Positions 7,663 through 16,406 of a stretch of 44,043 nucleotides of DNA are shown here, piece by piece. A program made the position numbers and the translations under genes. The notes beneath the pieces are model-generated. The model saw only the letters and a program-made list of their open reading frames with translations. It was not told the origin of the DNA and made no database searches. Origin of the DNA: Oscillospiraceae bacterium (GTDB lineage: Bacteria > Bacillota > Clostridia > Oscillospirales > Acutalibacteraceae); contig WRMQ01000006.1 of the NCBI GenBank assembly GCA_009777055.1, positions 1-44,043 of the forward strand. Direction: 5' to 3'. Positions within the stretch are counted from its first letter, which is position 1, and every line of letters starts with the position of its first letter.

Positions 7663-8454
7663 CTACACACCTACGCAGGGCGAAAAGGCTGTATACACCG
7701 GGGACAGCTGGTCACAGAGCAGCTGCACGAAATCCGGCGGGTCCCAAACGGGCAGGAGCGAGCCGTAGGACTCCAGCAGCGGGAGCCGTAAAACGCAGCG
7801 CACGCAGGCCTCGTCCCCGTACCACAGCAGGGAGCCCCGGTGAAGCCAGGCCGTGCGCAGCATGGCCGAAACCCCGGAGCCGGGCCGCGCGGCGGCGGCG
7901 TGAAGCCGGGGCAGCTCAATTTGCCCCTCGCTGGCCACGCTGAGCAGCAGGCAGGGCGTTTCGCGGGCGCCGGCGCCGCGCTTATCCAGCGTGACGCGAA
8001 TCTCCTCGCCCTGGGTATGGCAGGCGGCGTTGCAGAGCATTTCCAGCAGCAGCCAGCTGAAATCCCGGGGCGCGCAGGCAGCCTCCGCCACGCTGTGAGA
8101 GCTCGTGAACAGCACCACCCGGCCCAGGGGGCTGAGCAGCAGGTCCGCGGCGGTGCTGAGGTCCTCGCTGAGCTCCCGCAGCTCGCAGGCCTGGGGGGCA
8201 AAGCGCGCTTCCGGCTGCGCCGCCGCGAGCCTGTGCAGCAGCAGCCGCAGCCGCAGGCGGCAGGCCAGCAGCATATGCCGCAGCTTCGGGTTTCCTTTAA
8301 AGTCCGCCCGGCCAAGAATCGCGGACATCAGGCCGTGCAGCTCCTCCCGCAGGCGGGCCTCGGTCTCCGGCCCGGCGGGCAGGGCCATCAGCTCCCGGAA
8401 GGCGCTTTGCAGCTCATCCATGGGTTCAATGAAGTCAGCAGTTTGTGTACTCAT
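7663..8454 (-). CDS. Histidine-kinase-like ATPase domain protein (degenerate)
   Basis: A 263-residue soluble protein resembling the dimerisation and ATPase core of a sensor kinase without a sensor. Residues 10-110 are leucine- and arginine-rich helices lacking an obvious phospho-accepting H-box. Residues about 130-235 resemble a GHKL ATPase: an N-box-like helix (WLLLEMLCNAACHT), a segment where DxGxG would be expected but SEGQ is found, and a G2-like GSGVSAMLRTAWLHRGSL. The missing DxGxG glycines suggest weak or no ATPase activity. The start ATG 8454 has only a weak AAAAGG site, and a 7-bp hairpin (8464-8481) lies just upstream. It is divergent from gap. No response regulator is adjacent. A kinase-derived regulator is the best guess, with modest certainty. 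Confidence 0.6.
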   Translation of the reverse strand: MSTQTADFIEPMDELQSAFRELMALPAGPETEARLREELHGLMSAILGRADFKGNPKLRHMLLACRLRLRLLLHRLAAAQPEARFAPQACELRELSEDLSTAADLLLSPLGRVVLFTSSHSVAEAACAPRDFSWLLLEMLCNAACHTQGEEIRVTLDKRGAGARETPCLLLSVASEGQIELPRLHAAAARPGSGVSAMLRTAWLHRGSLLWYGDEACVRCVLRLPLLESYGSLLPVWDPPDFVQLLCDQLSPVYTAFSPCVGV

Positions 8455-8545
8455 ATCAAATAGTATGCCTTTTCAGGCATAAGAAATCGGATTTTGTTCA
8501 AACTGCCAAAACTTAACGGAATCGGATCAATCTGGGTGATTTTAC

Positions 8546-8574
8546 TTGCAAAAGAATCTAAAACAGGGTACAAT
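8546..8574 (+). promoter_or_regulatory. Sigma-A promoter of gap
   Basis: TTGCAA (8546-8551), 17-base spacer, TACAAT (8569-8574), about 49 bases before the gap ATG. Confidence 0.75.
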
Positions 8575-8622
8575 ATCTGCGTTATGCAAACAACATCAAT
8601 AGAGAATTCTGGAGGTATTACC

Positions 8623-9633
8623 ATGGCAGTGAAAGTAGCGATCAATGGGTTTGGACGGATCGGCCGCCTGGCGTTCCGTCAAATGTTCGGCGCGGCGGGC
8701 TATGAGGTTGTGGCTATCAACGACCTGACCAGCCCCTCCATGCTGGCGCACCTGCTCAAATACGACACCGCGCAGGGCCGTTACGACGGTCACACCGTGA
8801 CCAGCGACAACGATTCCATCACGGTGGACGGCAAAAAGATCACCATCTATAAAAACCCCAACCCCGCCGAGCTCCCCTGGGGCCCGCTGGGCGTGGACGT
8901 TGTGCTGGAGTGCACGGGCTTTTTCACCACGAAGGCCCAGGCCAGCGCGCATATCGCGGCGGGCGCCCGCAAGGTCGTCGTCTCCGCCCCCGCCGACAGC
9001 GAGACCAAGACCGTGGTTTTCAGCGTGAACGAAAACATCCTCACCCCTGAGGATACCGTGATCTCCGCCGCCAGCTGCACCACCAACTGCCTGGCCCCCA
9101 TGGCCAAGACCCTCAACGATTACGCGCCGATTCAAAGCGGCATCATGACCACCGTGCATGCCTACACCGGCGATCAGATGATTCTGGACGGCCCCCACCG
9201 CAAGGGTGATTTCCGCCGCGCCCGCGCCGCCGCGCAGAACATTGTGCCCAATTCCACCGGCGCCGCGAAGGCCATCGGCCTTGTCATTCCCGAGCTGAAC
9301 GGAAAGCTCATCGGCTCCGCCCAGCGCGTGCCCGTCTGCACCGGCTCCACCACGATTCTCGTGGCGGTGGTCAAGGGCGAAAACGTCACCGCCGAAAGCA
9401 TCAACGCCGCCATGAAGGCGGCCGCCAGCGCCAGCTTCGGCTACACCGAGGACGAAATCGTCTCCTCCGACGTGATCGGCATCAGCTGCGGCTCCCTCTT
9501 CGACGCCACCCAGACCATGGTCACCAAGGTCGCTGACGGCCTCTTCCAGGTGCAGGTCATCGCCTGGTATGACAACGAAAACAGCTACACCAGCCAGATG
9601 GTGCGCACAATCAAGTATTTCGCGGAGCTGTAA
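8623..9633 (+). CDS. gap: Glyceraldehyde-3-phosphate dehydrogenase, NAD-dependent, type I
   Basis: A 336-residue glycolytic enzyme that oxidises glyceraldehyde-3-phosphate with phosphate and NAD. It starts [19 protein letters not shown] (Rossmann GxGxxG), with Asp34 in AINDL indicating NAD rather than NADP use. The catalytic cysteine is Cys152 in AASCTTNC, followed by HAYTGDQ with the partner histidine. The end [13 protein letters not shown] is canonical. GGAGG lies seven bases before ATG 8623; more upstream in-frame starts lie in or before the promoter and are rejected. No pgk or tpi follows: the next gene converges nine bases after the stop, with no terminator between. Confidence 0.98.
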   Translation: MAVKVAINGFGRIGRLAFRQMFGAAGYEVVAINDLTSPSMLAHLLKYDTAQGRYDGHTVTSDNDSITVDGKKITIYKNPNPAELPWGPLGVDVVLECTGFFTTKAQASAHIAAGARKVVVSAPADSETKTVVFSVNENILTPEDTVISAASCTTNCLAPMAKTLNDYAPIQSGIMTTVHAYTGDQMILDGPHRKGDFRRARAAAQNIVPNSTGAAKAIGLVIPELNGKLIGSAQRVPVCTGSTTILVAVVKGENVTAESINAAMKAAASASFGYTEDEIVSSDVIGISCGSLFDATQTMVTKVADGLFQVQVIAWYDNENSYTSQMVRTIKYFAEL

Positions 9634-9642
9634 TGCCCGCGT

Positions 9643-11031
9643 TTATTCCCAGCCGAACATCCGCTCCATCCGGTTCATCTGCACCGGGGAGCCGGCGGCG
9701 CTGATGTAGTTGAGAAACAGCGCCTCGGTGATATCCGCCCCGCGGATGAGCTGGTGAATATCGCCTTTGTAGTAGCGGAAATCGACGACATGGATCTCGT
9801 CGTAATTTTCTGTCAAGAAGGGGGTCATCGCCGCGGCGAAGGATTCCCGGATGAGCAGGAGCCTGCGGCCCGTGTTGTTTTCGGTAACGATGCGCGCGTA
9901 GGGCGGATCCCCGGCGGAAAAGGCGATGTATTTTTCCTCCGTAAACCTCAGGCTCTCCGGCGGCTGGGAGAGATAGTCCCGCACGGGCTTGTTTTCCAGC
10001 CCCCGGGTGTAGCAATACATCTCATAGGGCGCCCCCACGCGGTAGACCGTGAGGGTGTCGGGGTTTGCCTTCATTTTGGCGTCGCCGCCCAGGGAGCGGT
10101 AGAAGCTCCCCAAAAAGGGCGCGTGCTCCCAGGTTTCGTAGCTTTCCAGGGGCGCGGCGCGAAAGCCCCGGCTTTCGCAGAGCTCCAGGTAGGCGTAATA
10201 CGCGCCCAGGCCTGTCCAGTGGTGGTCGGTGCGGAAGAAGATATACTCCCCGCTGTGCTGTGCCATGGTGTCATAGACCCGCACGTTGTTGATCTTCGCG
10301 TCCAGCTTTCCGTCAAGAAACTCCAGGGCCTTTTTCTGGTCGCTGGTCATGGATTTATACCGCGCCGGGAGCTTGAATTCGATATTGGTGGGCGTGACCA
10401 GCACGCTGGTGTCGATGCCATAGGTTTCGGCAAAGCGGTTGACGAGATTCGCGTAGCGGGTCATGTCCTTCGCCGAAAAGCCGTACAGCTCCAGCGCGGT
10501 GTCTCCCAGCACGACAAGCCCGGCCCTGACCTCGCCCTTTTCGTCGGGCGCGGGCGGGGCCGTCACTTTTTCCACCTCGGCTGACTGTGATACCGCGGCC
10601 CGCGTCGTATCAGCGGGCGCCGGAGCAGGCCTTGTTGTGCCTTCCCCGGGCTCGTCCAGCGGTTCGGGGTCGTCATCAAAATCCTGCAGGCTCCCCAGAC
10701 CCAGATGAATGCTGGCGCTGTTCACGCCGCGTATGCGCCGCAAAAAGGAGGCCCCGCCCACAAGCTTTTCCCGCGCGGGAAAGGTGTCGGCGTACCAGCT
10801 GGCCACGTGATCGGGGTAATGGCCGAAAAAGAGAGCGCTCAGGGAAAAGCGCGGAAAGGCTTCCAGCCTGCGGTTTTCCAGGGCGGAGAAGCTGGGCTTG
10901 GTTAAGACGACGGATAATACACCCACCGCCGTGAGAAGGAAGAAGAAGGAGAGAGCGGCGATTGCGTGACGCCGGGAGGCGGGCGTTTCTTTTTTTGATA
11001 ATTGTTGCGGCTTTCCGTTTAATCTTCTCAA
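9643..11031 (-). CDS. DHHW-family protein (AlgX/AlgJ-like, surface acylation partner)
   Basis: A 462-residue membrane-anchored protein. An N-terminal transmembrane helix (about 24-43) is followed by an extracytoplasmic SGNH/AlgX-like domain carrying the family motif FFRTDHHWTGLGAYYAY, with Asp269-His270-His271-Trp272. Such proteins are encoded beside MBOAT acyltransferases and are thought to complete transfer of acetyl groups to exported polysaccharides. A Pro/Thr-rich insert occupies about residues 120-160. The start is TTG at 11031: GAGGGGGG lies seven bases upstream, whereas the nearby ATG at 11038 is in another frame. It follows the MBOAT gene after 13 bases, so the two are an operon. Confidence 0.85.
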   Translation of the reverse strand: MRRLNGKPQQLSKKETPASRRHAIAALSFFFLLTAVGVLSVVLTKPSFSALENRRLEAFPRFSLSALFFGHYPDHVASWYADTFPAREKLVGGASFLRRIRGVNSASIHLGLGSLQDFDDDPEPLDEPGEGTTRPAPAPADTTRAAVSQSAEVEKVTAPPAPDEKGEVRAGLVVLGDTALELYGFSAKDMTRYANLVNRFAETYGIDTSVLVTPTNIEFKLPARYKSMTSDQKKALEFLDGKLDAKINNVRVYDTMAQHSGEYIFFRTDHHWTGLGAYYAYLELCESRGFRAAPLESYETWEHAPFLGSFYRSLGGDAKMKANPDTLTVYRVGAPYEMYCYTRGLENKPVRDYLSQPPESLRFTEEKYIAFSAGDPPYARIVTENNTGRRLLLIRESFAAAMTPFLTENYDEIHVVDFRYYKGDIHQLIRGADITEALFLNYISAAGSPVQMNRMERMFGWE

Positions 11032-11044
11032 AATACATCCCCCC

Positions 11045-12463
11045 TCAAAACCGAAAATAAATAAACGGATTGAAGCTGTTCCCCGCCAGCTGTGCTGTGC
11101 TCAGCAGCAGCAGCAGCAGTACAAGGGCATACTTCAGCGCGAACACCCCGCGGCTTTCCCATTTGCCCCGCATGGACAGCCGGTACTCCAGCAGCCGCAA
11201 AAGCTTCGTCACCGGCAGACAGGCGATCAGGGCAAGAATCAGGAAGAACACATTGTTTTGCAGCGTGAGCGCGGCCTCGGGCGTAACGGCGCTCACAGCC
11301 GTTATGCCGAAGAGCTTTCCAAACAGGCCGAAGGCCTCCGCTATATTCGTGTAGTAAAAAAGCACCCAGCCGAAGACCACCGCCAGCAGCGTGTAGATAT
11401 GCATCAGCGCCGCGGGCGGCTTTCGTTTCAGTCTGGCCAGAACGTGTTTCTCAAAGGCGATGAAGACGAAGTAATAGAGCCCCCACACAACAAAGTTCCA
11501 GCTGGCGCCGTGCCAGAGACCGGTCAGCGCCCAGACAAGCAGCAGATTGCGCAATGGATGCCGCCGGTTGCCGCCCAGGGGAATGTAGACGTAATCCCGG
11601 AAAAAGCTGCCCAAAGACATGTGCCAGCGCCGCCAGAACTCCGTCACTGAGCCCGAGAGATAGGGGTAGTCGAAATTTTCATGATAGTGCAGCCCCACCA
11701 TCTTCCCCATGGCGATGGCCATGTCAGAGTAGGCGGAAAAGTCGAAGTAGATCTGCAGCGCGAAAAGCAAAATCCCCAGCCAGGCCCCCAGCACCGAAAG
11801 GGAGCCGAAGGCCTCCGGATTGAGCAGCTGATCCGCCAGCTCGCCGCAGGTATTGGCCAGAAGGGCCTTTTTCGCCAGCCCCGCCGCGAAGCGCTCGATT
11901 CCCGCCCAGACCTGCCGCGCGCTGGTTCGGCGCTCCGCGAGCTCCGCCGCCACATGCTCATAGCGGATGATGGGCCCCGCCATGAGCTGGTGGAAGAGCG
12001 TGAGAAAGAGCAGCGTGCGCATAAAATCGCGCTGCGCCCTCCCCTGCCCCCGGTAAACGTCTATCACATAGGAGAGGATTTGAAAGGTGTAGAACGAAAT
12101 CCCGATGGGCATAGCGATATCCGGCACGGGCAGCTTGATCCAGGGTATCAGGTTGAGCGTTTCGACAAAAAAGCCGGTATACTTAAAAAAGCCCAGAAAT
12201 CCCAGATTCAGCGCGACCGCCAGGAAGGCCAGGCGGCGCTTTTTTTTGTTTTTCCCGGACTGCTCGATCTGAATGGCCAGATGGTGATTGAGCAGGGCCG
12301 TGGCCAGAATCAACAGGATATACAGCGGCTCGCCCCAGGCGTAAAACAGGAGCGACATCACAATCAAAACACCGTTGCGCCATTGGATGGAGCCGCGCAA
12401 AAAATACAGCAGCATACACAACGGAAAGAAAATGTAGAGAAAAAGCAGGCTGGAAAAGACCAT
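11045..12463 (-). CDS. MBOAT-family O-acyltransferase (AlgI/PatA-like)
   Basis: A 472-residue polytopic membrane protein with about ten hydrophobic segments. MBOAT hallmarks are DFSAYSDMAIAMGKM, the charged loop EFWRRWHMSLGSFFRDYVYI with PLGGNRR, and the catalytic histidine His318 in LTGLWHGASWNF. Family members carry acyl groups across the membrane to O-acetylate cell-wall or exopolysaccharides. The DHHW partner follows directly and the alcohol dehydrogenase gene precedes it by 45 bases, so all three may be one transcript. The ATG at 12463 has a weak ribosome site. The acylated polymer cannot be told from this window; no polysaccharide synthesis gene is adjacent. Confidence 0.92.
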   Translation of the reverse strand: MVFSSLLFLYIFFPLCMLLYFLRGSIQWRNGVLIVMSLLFYAWGEPLYILLILATALLNHHLAIQIEQSGKNKKKRRLAFLAVALNLGFLGFFKYTGFFVETLNLIPWIKLPVPDIAMPIGISFYTFQILSYVIDVYRGQGRAQRDFMRTLLFLTLFHQLMAGPIIRYEHVAAELAERRTSARQVWAGIERFAAGLAKKALLANTCGELADQLLNPEAFGSLSVLGAWLGILLFALQIYFDFSAYSDMAIAMGKMVGLHYHENFDYPYLSGSVTEFWRRWHMSLGSFFRDYVYIPLGGNRRHPLRNLLLVWALTGLWHGASWNFVVWGLYYFVFIAFEKHVLARLKRKPPAALMHIYTLLAVVFGWVLFYYTNIAEAFGLFGKLFGITAVSAVTPEAALTLQNNVFFLILALIACLPVTKLLRLLEYRLSMRGKWESRGVFALKYALVLLLLLLSTAQLAGNSFNPFIYFRF

Positions 12464-12508
12464 GAAGGATTCGCTTCTTTCCCGAAAAATATTTTCTTTG
12501 TGCCAAGC

Positions 12509-13696
12509 TTACAGCGCCATGCGATAGATCTCCAGCACCTCCTGCCAGGGGAGCGTGACGAAGTTGCCCTGCTTCCACTCCTCCTCGCCGAAGGCGACGC
12601 CGTTGGCCTTCTTCGCCATTTCCTCCAGGCGGGAGCCGTCGATGCCCAGCTCCCCGAGCGTGCCCGGCAGGCCGAGACGCCTGAAAAATTCACGCAGGCG
12701 GCGAATGGCCTCCAGAATCACCCGCTCCGCGTCGCGGTTCATCTCCACGCCCATCACCTTTGTGGCGAACTGCAGGAACATGGGGATGTTTCGCTGGTAT
12801 ACATAGGTCATCCAGAAGGGTGTGAGCACGGCCAGCCCCGCGCCGTGGGCGATATCATACACCGCGCTGAGCTCATGCTCAATATGGTGGCAGGCCCAGT
12901 CCTCCTCCCGCCCGCGGCCCAGCAGATCGTTGTGGGCCAGGCTGCCGGCGAAGGCGATCTCGCACCAGGCGTCGTAGCCGCCGGGGCCATTGACCACGGC
13001 GGGGGCATTCCTCATCACAGCCCGCAGCACGCCCTCGCAGAGCTCGTCGCTGACGTCCGTATGCGCCGTGTTGGTGAAATAGCGTTCAAAGATGTGGCTC
13101 ATGATGTCCGCGATGCCATAGGCCGCCTGCGCCCGGGGCAGGGTGGCGAACAGCGCGGGGTTGACCACGCTGAGCACCGGCCTGGCGACCTCCTCGCTGT
13201 GGCCGTATTTGAGCTCCAGGGCCTCGTTTGTGATCACGCTGGACTTGCTCGATTCGCTCCCGGCAGCCGGAATGGTCAGGATTGCCGCCACAGGCAGGGC
13301 CTTTCCCAGGTTGATCCCCTTCTGGTAGACCTCCCAGATGTCGCCGTCATACAGCGCGCCGTAGGCGATGGCCTTGGCGGAATCGATGGCGCTGCCGCCG
13401 CCCACGGCGAGGATGAGCTCCACGCCCTCGCGGCGGCACAGCTCCACGCCCTCATACACGAGGCCGACTCTGGGGTTGGGCACCACGCCGCCCAATTCGG
13501 CGAAGGCGATGCCCGCCGCCTCAAGGGACGCGGCAATCTCATCAAACAGCCCGCAGCGCTTGATTCTGTCGCTGCCGTAGTGGAGCAGAAGCTTTCGCAG
13601 CGCGGGATTGTATTGCTTGAGATAAGCGCCGATGTTTTTCTGCTCGTCCCGGCCAAAATAGATTTTTGTGGGAATCTGGAAGGCAAAATTCAGCAT
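12509..13696 (-). CDS. Iron-dependent alcohol dehydrogenase, BDH/YqhD type
   Basis: A 395-residue group III alcohol dehydrogenase, related to NADH-dependent butanol dehydrogenases and YqhD aldehyde reductases. The opening NFAFQIPTKIYFGRDEQ is typical of the subfamily. The nucleotide-binding GGGS lies at 99-102. Probable metal ligands by alignment to YqhD are Asp197, His201, His270 and His284, all present. Start choice: AGGAG precedes two adjacent ATG codons by four and seven bases, so the second (13696) is preferred; a longer in-frame extension would run past the promoter. It heads the MBOAT-DHHW cluster, though a metabolic link is not obvious. A fermentative aldehyde reductase role is likely. 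Confidence 0.93.
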   Translation of the reverse strand: MLNFAFQIPTKIYFGRDEQKNIGAYLKQYNPALRKLLLHYGSDRIKRCGLFDEIAASLEAAGIAFAELGGVVPNPRVGLVYEGVELCRREGVELILAVGGGSAIDSAKAIAYGALYDGDIWEVYQKGINLGKALPVAAILTIPAAGSESSKSSVITNEALELKYGHSEEVARPVLSVVNPALFATLPRAQAAYGIADIMSHIFERYFTNTAHTDVSDELCEGVLRAVMRNAPAVVNGPGGYDAWCEIAFAGSLAHNDLLGRGREEDWACHHIEHELSAVYDIAHGAGLAVLTPFWMTYVYQRNIPMFLQFATKVMGVEMNRDAERVILEAIRRLREFFRRLGLPGTLGELGIDGSRLEEMAKKANGVAFGEEEWKQGNFVTLPWQEVLEIYRMAL

Positions 13697-13723
13697 CATT
13701 CGTCTCCTGTCTTCGTTTTTATA

Positions 13724-13752
13724 AGTGTAACAAAAACGGACTGGAATTGCAA
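13724..13752 (-). promoter_or_regulatory. Sigma-A promoter of the BDH-type dehydrogenase gene
   Basis: Minus-strand TTGCAA (13747-13752), 17-base spacer, TACACT (13724-13729) with extended TGT. Beyond it, 13818-13905 is very AT-rich (runs of AATAATAATATAAT) and probably holds the promoter of the divergent collagen-like gene. Confidence 0.6.
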
Positions 13753-13921
13753 GCATAAAATCACGCGTCAATGGATTTTCAGGAACATTTGCCCCGCCTC
13801 CCGCATACAATGCATTGAGAAAAGAAAATAAATTCTCTTATTTAAAATAATAATAATATAATATTTTAAATAATATAAATACTATACATTTATATAAGAT
13901 AAGCAAAGGAGATGATCGCCC

Positions 13922-14515
13922 ATGGAGCTGAAACAAGGGCCCGCGCAAGGGCAGTGCCCCCGCTGCGGCCGGCAGCCGCGAAATCCGCGCTCTGGGCAAG
14001 CGGGAACGGCGGCCGCGCAGAGCGCAATGGGCGAGGGCAAGGCTGTCGCCGCGAGAGGCCCGGCGGGGCCCCAGGGGCCGCAGGGCCCGCCCGGCCCGCA
14101 GGGACCGCCCGGTCCCGCCAGCCCGGCAAACACGCGCACGCATCTGTCGGCCTTCGCGCAAGACTTCGACTGCGCGGTTTCTGATAGCCCTTGCGAATTC
14201 CCCCTCGAGGCCCAGCGCGCCAGCGGCGGCTTGAAGCTCGCCGGAGGGGCGGCGCTGGTTCCGGAGGACGGCTACTACCTCATCCAATGGGAAAGCGGCT
14301 TCGGCAAACGGGAGGGCGCGGCGGGGCTGCATCTCGGCTGTAACCGGGGAAACATACAGCTGGCCGAGGAGCTCGCCGGAGACTATTATTCCGGGCAGCA
14401 GGTCATCTGGCTGAGTGAGGGCGACCGGATCAGCCTGCGGCTGCTGGCCCCGGCGGGGGGGAACGCGGCGGTGCATGTCGCCCGCGCGCAGCTGACGCTG
14501 GTCCGGCTGGGCTAG
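13922..14515 (+). CDS. Collagen-like protein with C1q/TNF-like C-terminal domain
   Basis: A 197-residue protein. Residues 12-15 are CPRC, a possible metal or disulfide pair. Residues 46-66 are seven uninterrupted Gly-X-Y triplets rich in GPP and GPQ, enough for a short collagen triple helix. The C-terminal 120 residues (GYYLIQWESG, LSEGDRISLRLL) match the look of C1q/TNF jelly-roll heads found on BclA-type exosporium and phage fibre proteins, which trimerise. There is no signal peptide, as in many spore-coat or exosporium glycoproteins assembled in the mother cell. AAAGGAG lies nine bases before the ATG. Its AT-rich upstream region and hairpin terminator mark a single-gene unit. Spore-surface or surface-filament function is inference. 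Confidence 0.8.
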   Translation: MELKQGPAQGQCPRCGRQPRNPRSGQAGTAAAQSAMGEGKAVAARGPAGPQGPQGPPGPQGPPGPASPANTRTHLSAFAQDFDCAVSDSPCEFPLEAQRASGGLKLAGGAALVPEDGYYLIQWESGFGKREGAAGLHLGCNRGNIQLAEELAGDYYSGQQVIWLSEGDRISLRLLAPAGGNAAVHVARAQLTLVRLG

Positions 14516-14560
14516 CGCGGCAAACATATTCGTTGTCCCTAATTCATAACAGGATGTACG

Positions 14561-14593
14561 GCGGCAGGGCTTTTGATACGCTCTGCCGCTTTA
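14561..14593 (+). terminator. Terminator after the collagen-like gene
   Basis: A ten-bp stem with one G-U pair (14561-14570 with 14580-14589), loop TTTTGATAC, followed by TTTATC. Next to it is a short A-rich repeat of CAATGAA units (about 14596-14626). Confidence 0.6.
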
Positions 14594-14718
14594 TCAATGA
14601 ACAATGAACGATTAACAATGAACAATTTGGCCGGCTCCGTTTCAGGAAACCATCCAAGCCGGGTCTGCATACAATAGGGCAGGGATGAATTCCCGCGGGG
14701 ACAGGAAGGGGGAGGCGC

Positions 14719-15789
14719 GTGGCACAAAGCGTGGAACATAGTCTGTTCCTCCGGTCAAACACGGCGGAGGGCTGCGTTTCTTATCTGAACAGCTTATGCA
14801 GGCCGGGGGAGGGCTGGCGGATCGTTCTGGTGAAAAACGGCCAGGGCGGCGCGGTGGGAGCGCTGCTGCGGCAAACGGCGCTGCTGGCGGAATCCCGGGG
14901 CCTGGAGGCGGAGCTTTTTTGGGACGCCCCCGGACAGGAGCGGCCATACGCGCTGCGGCTGCCCTCCGAAAAGCTGTGCCTGCTGTGCGCGGACGCGCCC
15001 TACGCCCTGGAGCCGCGGCTGCCCGGCGTGGACGGCGAGCTGCTCTCGCTGGACCGCTGCCGCGACAACGCCGCGCTGCGGGAGCACGGAGAGGAGCTGC
15101 GGCATTGGAACGACACCTGGCAGCGGGAGCTGCGGCGGGCGGAGCGCTTCATGCGCGCGGCCCGGGCCATCAAGCGGGACATGAGCTTTGTGGCGGGAGA
15201 AACCGTGGACCACGCGAAAATCGAACGCTTCGCCTCCCGCTTCGCCACGCTCCGGATCCCCCCGCCCAGCGGCCACATCGGGCTGGAACGGCGGCGCTTT
15301 CTAACGGCGGCCACAGGGCAGGGCCTGCTGCTGCGCCGCAGCGGGCTTAACGCGGCAGGCGGAAAAGCCGTCGTGCTCGAGGACGACTACGGTGTTTCCT
15401 CGCCCTTTCTGTGGAGCCTCATCCGCGCCTATGCCCTGGGCTGCGGCGCCGATCTGATCAGCTGCCCCTGCCTGCTGGACCCCTCCGGGCCGCCGGAGCA
15501 TCTGCTGCTGCCCGGGCTGAACCTGGCCTGCGTCACCGCGAACCGCCGGCACCCCATCGAATTCGAGGGCGCGCAGCGGATTCTGGCCACGCGCTTCCTG
15601 CAAAAGGACGCGCTGCGGGAGCACCGCTGCCGGCTGAGCTTTTGCCGCCGCACCCTGCGGGAGCTGCTTGCCGAGGCCTACCAGGCCCAAAACGCCGCCG
15701 AGCAGGCCCGCGCCGCCCTGGACGGCATTTACGCCGCCGCAATCCGCCCCGACGAGATTGAGCGGGCCGCCCGGGCGCTTCTGCCTTAG
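14719..15789 (+). CDS. PRK06851-family tandem P-loop-like protein with both P-loops degenerate
   Basis: A 356-residue protein matching the PRK06851 layout of two related NTPase-like halves. Half one: SNTAEGCVSYLNSL, then the P-loop position, then LFWDAPGQERPYAL, ADAPYALEPRLPGVDGE and a helical AERFMRAARAIKRD. Half two: ERRRFLTAATGQG, second P-loop position, LISCPCLLDPSGPPEHLL and PGLNLACVTANRRHPIEF. In active relatives each P-loop reads GxPGTGKST. Here they read NGQGGAVGAL (residues 40-49, Lys replaced by Val46) and DDYGVSSPFL (222-231, Lys replaced by Ser228), so nucleotide hydrolysis is unlikely. The start is GTG 14719 behind AGGAAGGGGGAGG. The gene stands alone. The family function is not established. 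Confidence 0.75.
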   Translation: MAQSVEHSLFLRSNTAEGCVSYLNSLCRPGEGWRIVLVKNGQGGAVGALLRQTALLAESRGLEAELFWDAPGQERPYALRLPSEKLCLLCADAPYALEPRLPGVDGELLSLDRCRDNAALREHGEELRHWNDTWQRELRRAERFMRAARAIKRDMSFVAGETVDHAKIERFASRFATLRIPPPSGHIGLERRRFLTAATGQGLLLRRSGLNAAGGKAVVLEDDYGVSSPFLWSLIRAYALGCGADLISCPCLLDPSGPPEHLLLPGLNLACVTANRRHPIEFEGAQRILATRFLQKDALREHRCRLSFCRRTLRELLAEAYQAQNAAEQARAALDGIYAAAIRPDEIERAARALLP

Positions 15790-15880
15790 ACAGCGGTGTA
15801 TTTCTTATCTTTGTCTATTGTGCATAAAATTCACAAGATTTGCGCGGAAATCATTGAAGCAGAAATATCTGTGGAAATAC

Positions 15881-15909
15881 TTGACATTCTTCCTGTGAAG
15901 TGGTAAGAT
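15881..15909 (+). promoter_or_regulatory. Probable promoter of the 16-20 kb island
   Basis: TTGACA (15881-15886), 17-base spacer, TAAGAT (15904-15909). The 140 bases from here to the first start codon are AT-rich and hold no other feature I can name. Confidence 0.6.
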
Positions 15910-16051
15910 ATGATTAAAGTAAGTTGAATGTATCATTTCAAAGATTTGTTGCATATTATATTGTGTATATGCAAGGATCTATCGTGTGCATTCTTAAGAA
16001 AGAAAAGGAATGAAAAACGTGAGCCAAGCAATCATTGATTCGGAGGTTCGT

Positions 16052-16339
16052 ATGAACATTAAAATTAGATCAGCGGACCTTGAGCGCGAAATGTATTCAT
16101 GGGTTCTTTGGCATGACGCATCCTCCGCCTGCGGGATCAGCGACCCCGTGTATGACGAAAGCGGTACGGGTCACCGCGACAGATCTTACTTTTCTCTGTT
16201 TTCGACCCTGTCCGCCGCCTGGAGGAGTATCCTCTCCGCCGATTCGGGCGAGCCAGAGGGCGGGAAGCCGCTTTTTGCGCTTTTGAGAGACTCACGTGAG
16301 GAACGCCGGCAGTTCAGAGAGAAAATTCGGCAGGCTTAA
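16052..16339 (+). CDS. Small island protein, 95 residues, unknown
   Basis: Not recognised. ATG 16052 is preferred because CGGAGG lies five bases upstream; GTG 16019 (behind AAAAGGA) and ATG 16010 are in-frame alternatives giving 106 and 109 residues. The protein begins MNIKIRSADLEREMYSWVLW and ends in a charged helix rich in Arg and Glu. There is no signal peptide or membrane helix. It is the first gene after the island promoter and is separated by 153 bases containing a folded element from the next gene, so it may be a regulator or antitoxin-like small partner, but nothing in the sequence proves this. Confidence 0.6.
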   Translation: MNIKIRSADLEREMYSWVLWHDASSACGISDPVYDESGTGHRDRSYFSLFSTLSAAWRSILSADSGEPEGGKPLFALLRDSREERRQFREKIRQA

Positions 16340-16360
16340 TACACCGCCATCAAAGATTTG

Positions 16361-16406
16361 CGCCACTATGTTGTGCCAACGAAAATGAGTTGGACGACTC
16401 GTGGCG
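16361..16406 (+). other. Nested hairpin element between island genes
   Basis: CGCCAC (16361-16366) pairs with GTGGCG (16401-16406) and, inside, CCAAC (16376-16380) pairs with GTTGG (16389-16393). TAAAAAAATACTC follows, not a T-run, so this is not a plain terminator. It could be a structured leader or processing site for the three genes that follow. The 86 bases after it are A/T-rich. Confidence 0.35.

Noticed and set aside
9600-9700. tRNA or riboswitch in short intergenic gaps
   Set aside because: Gaps were scanned by eye for cloverleaf ends (GGTTCRA arms, CCA) and for known riboswitch cores; none was convincing anywhere in the window.
11681-13831. 716-codon plus-strand frame across the MBOAT and dehydrogenase genes
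   Set aside because: It spans two well-supported minus-strand genes and their intergenic gap, and shows no domain.
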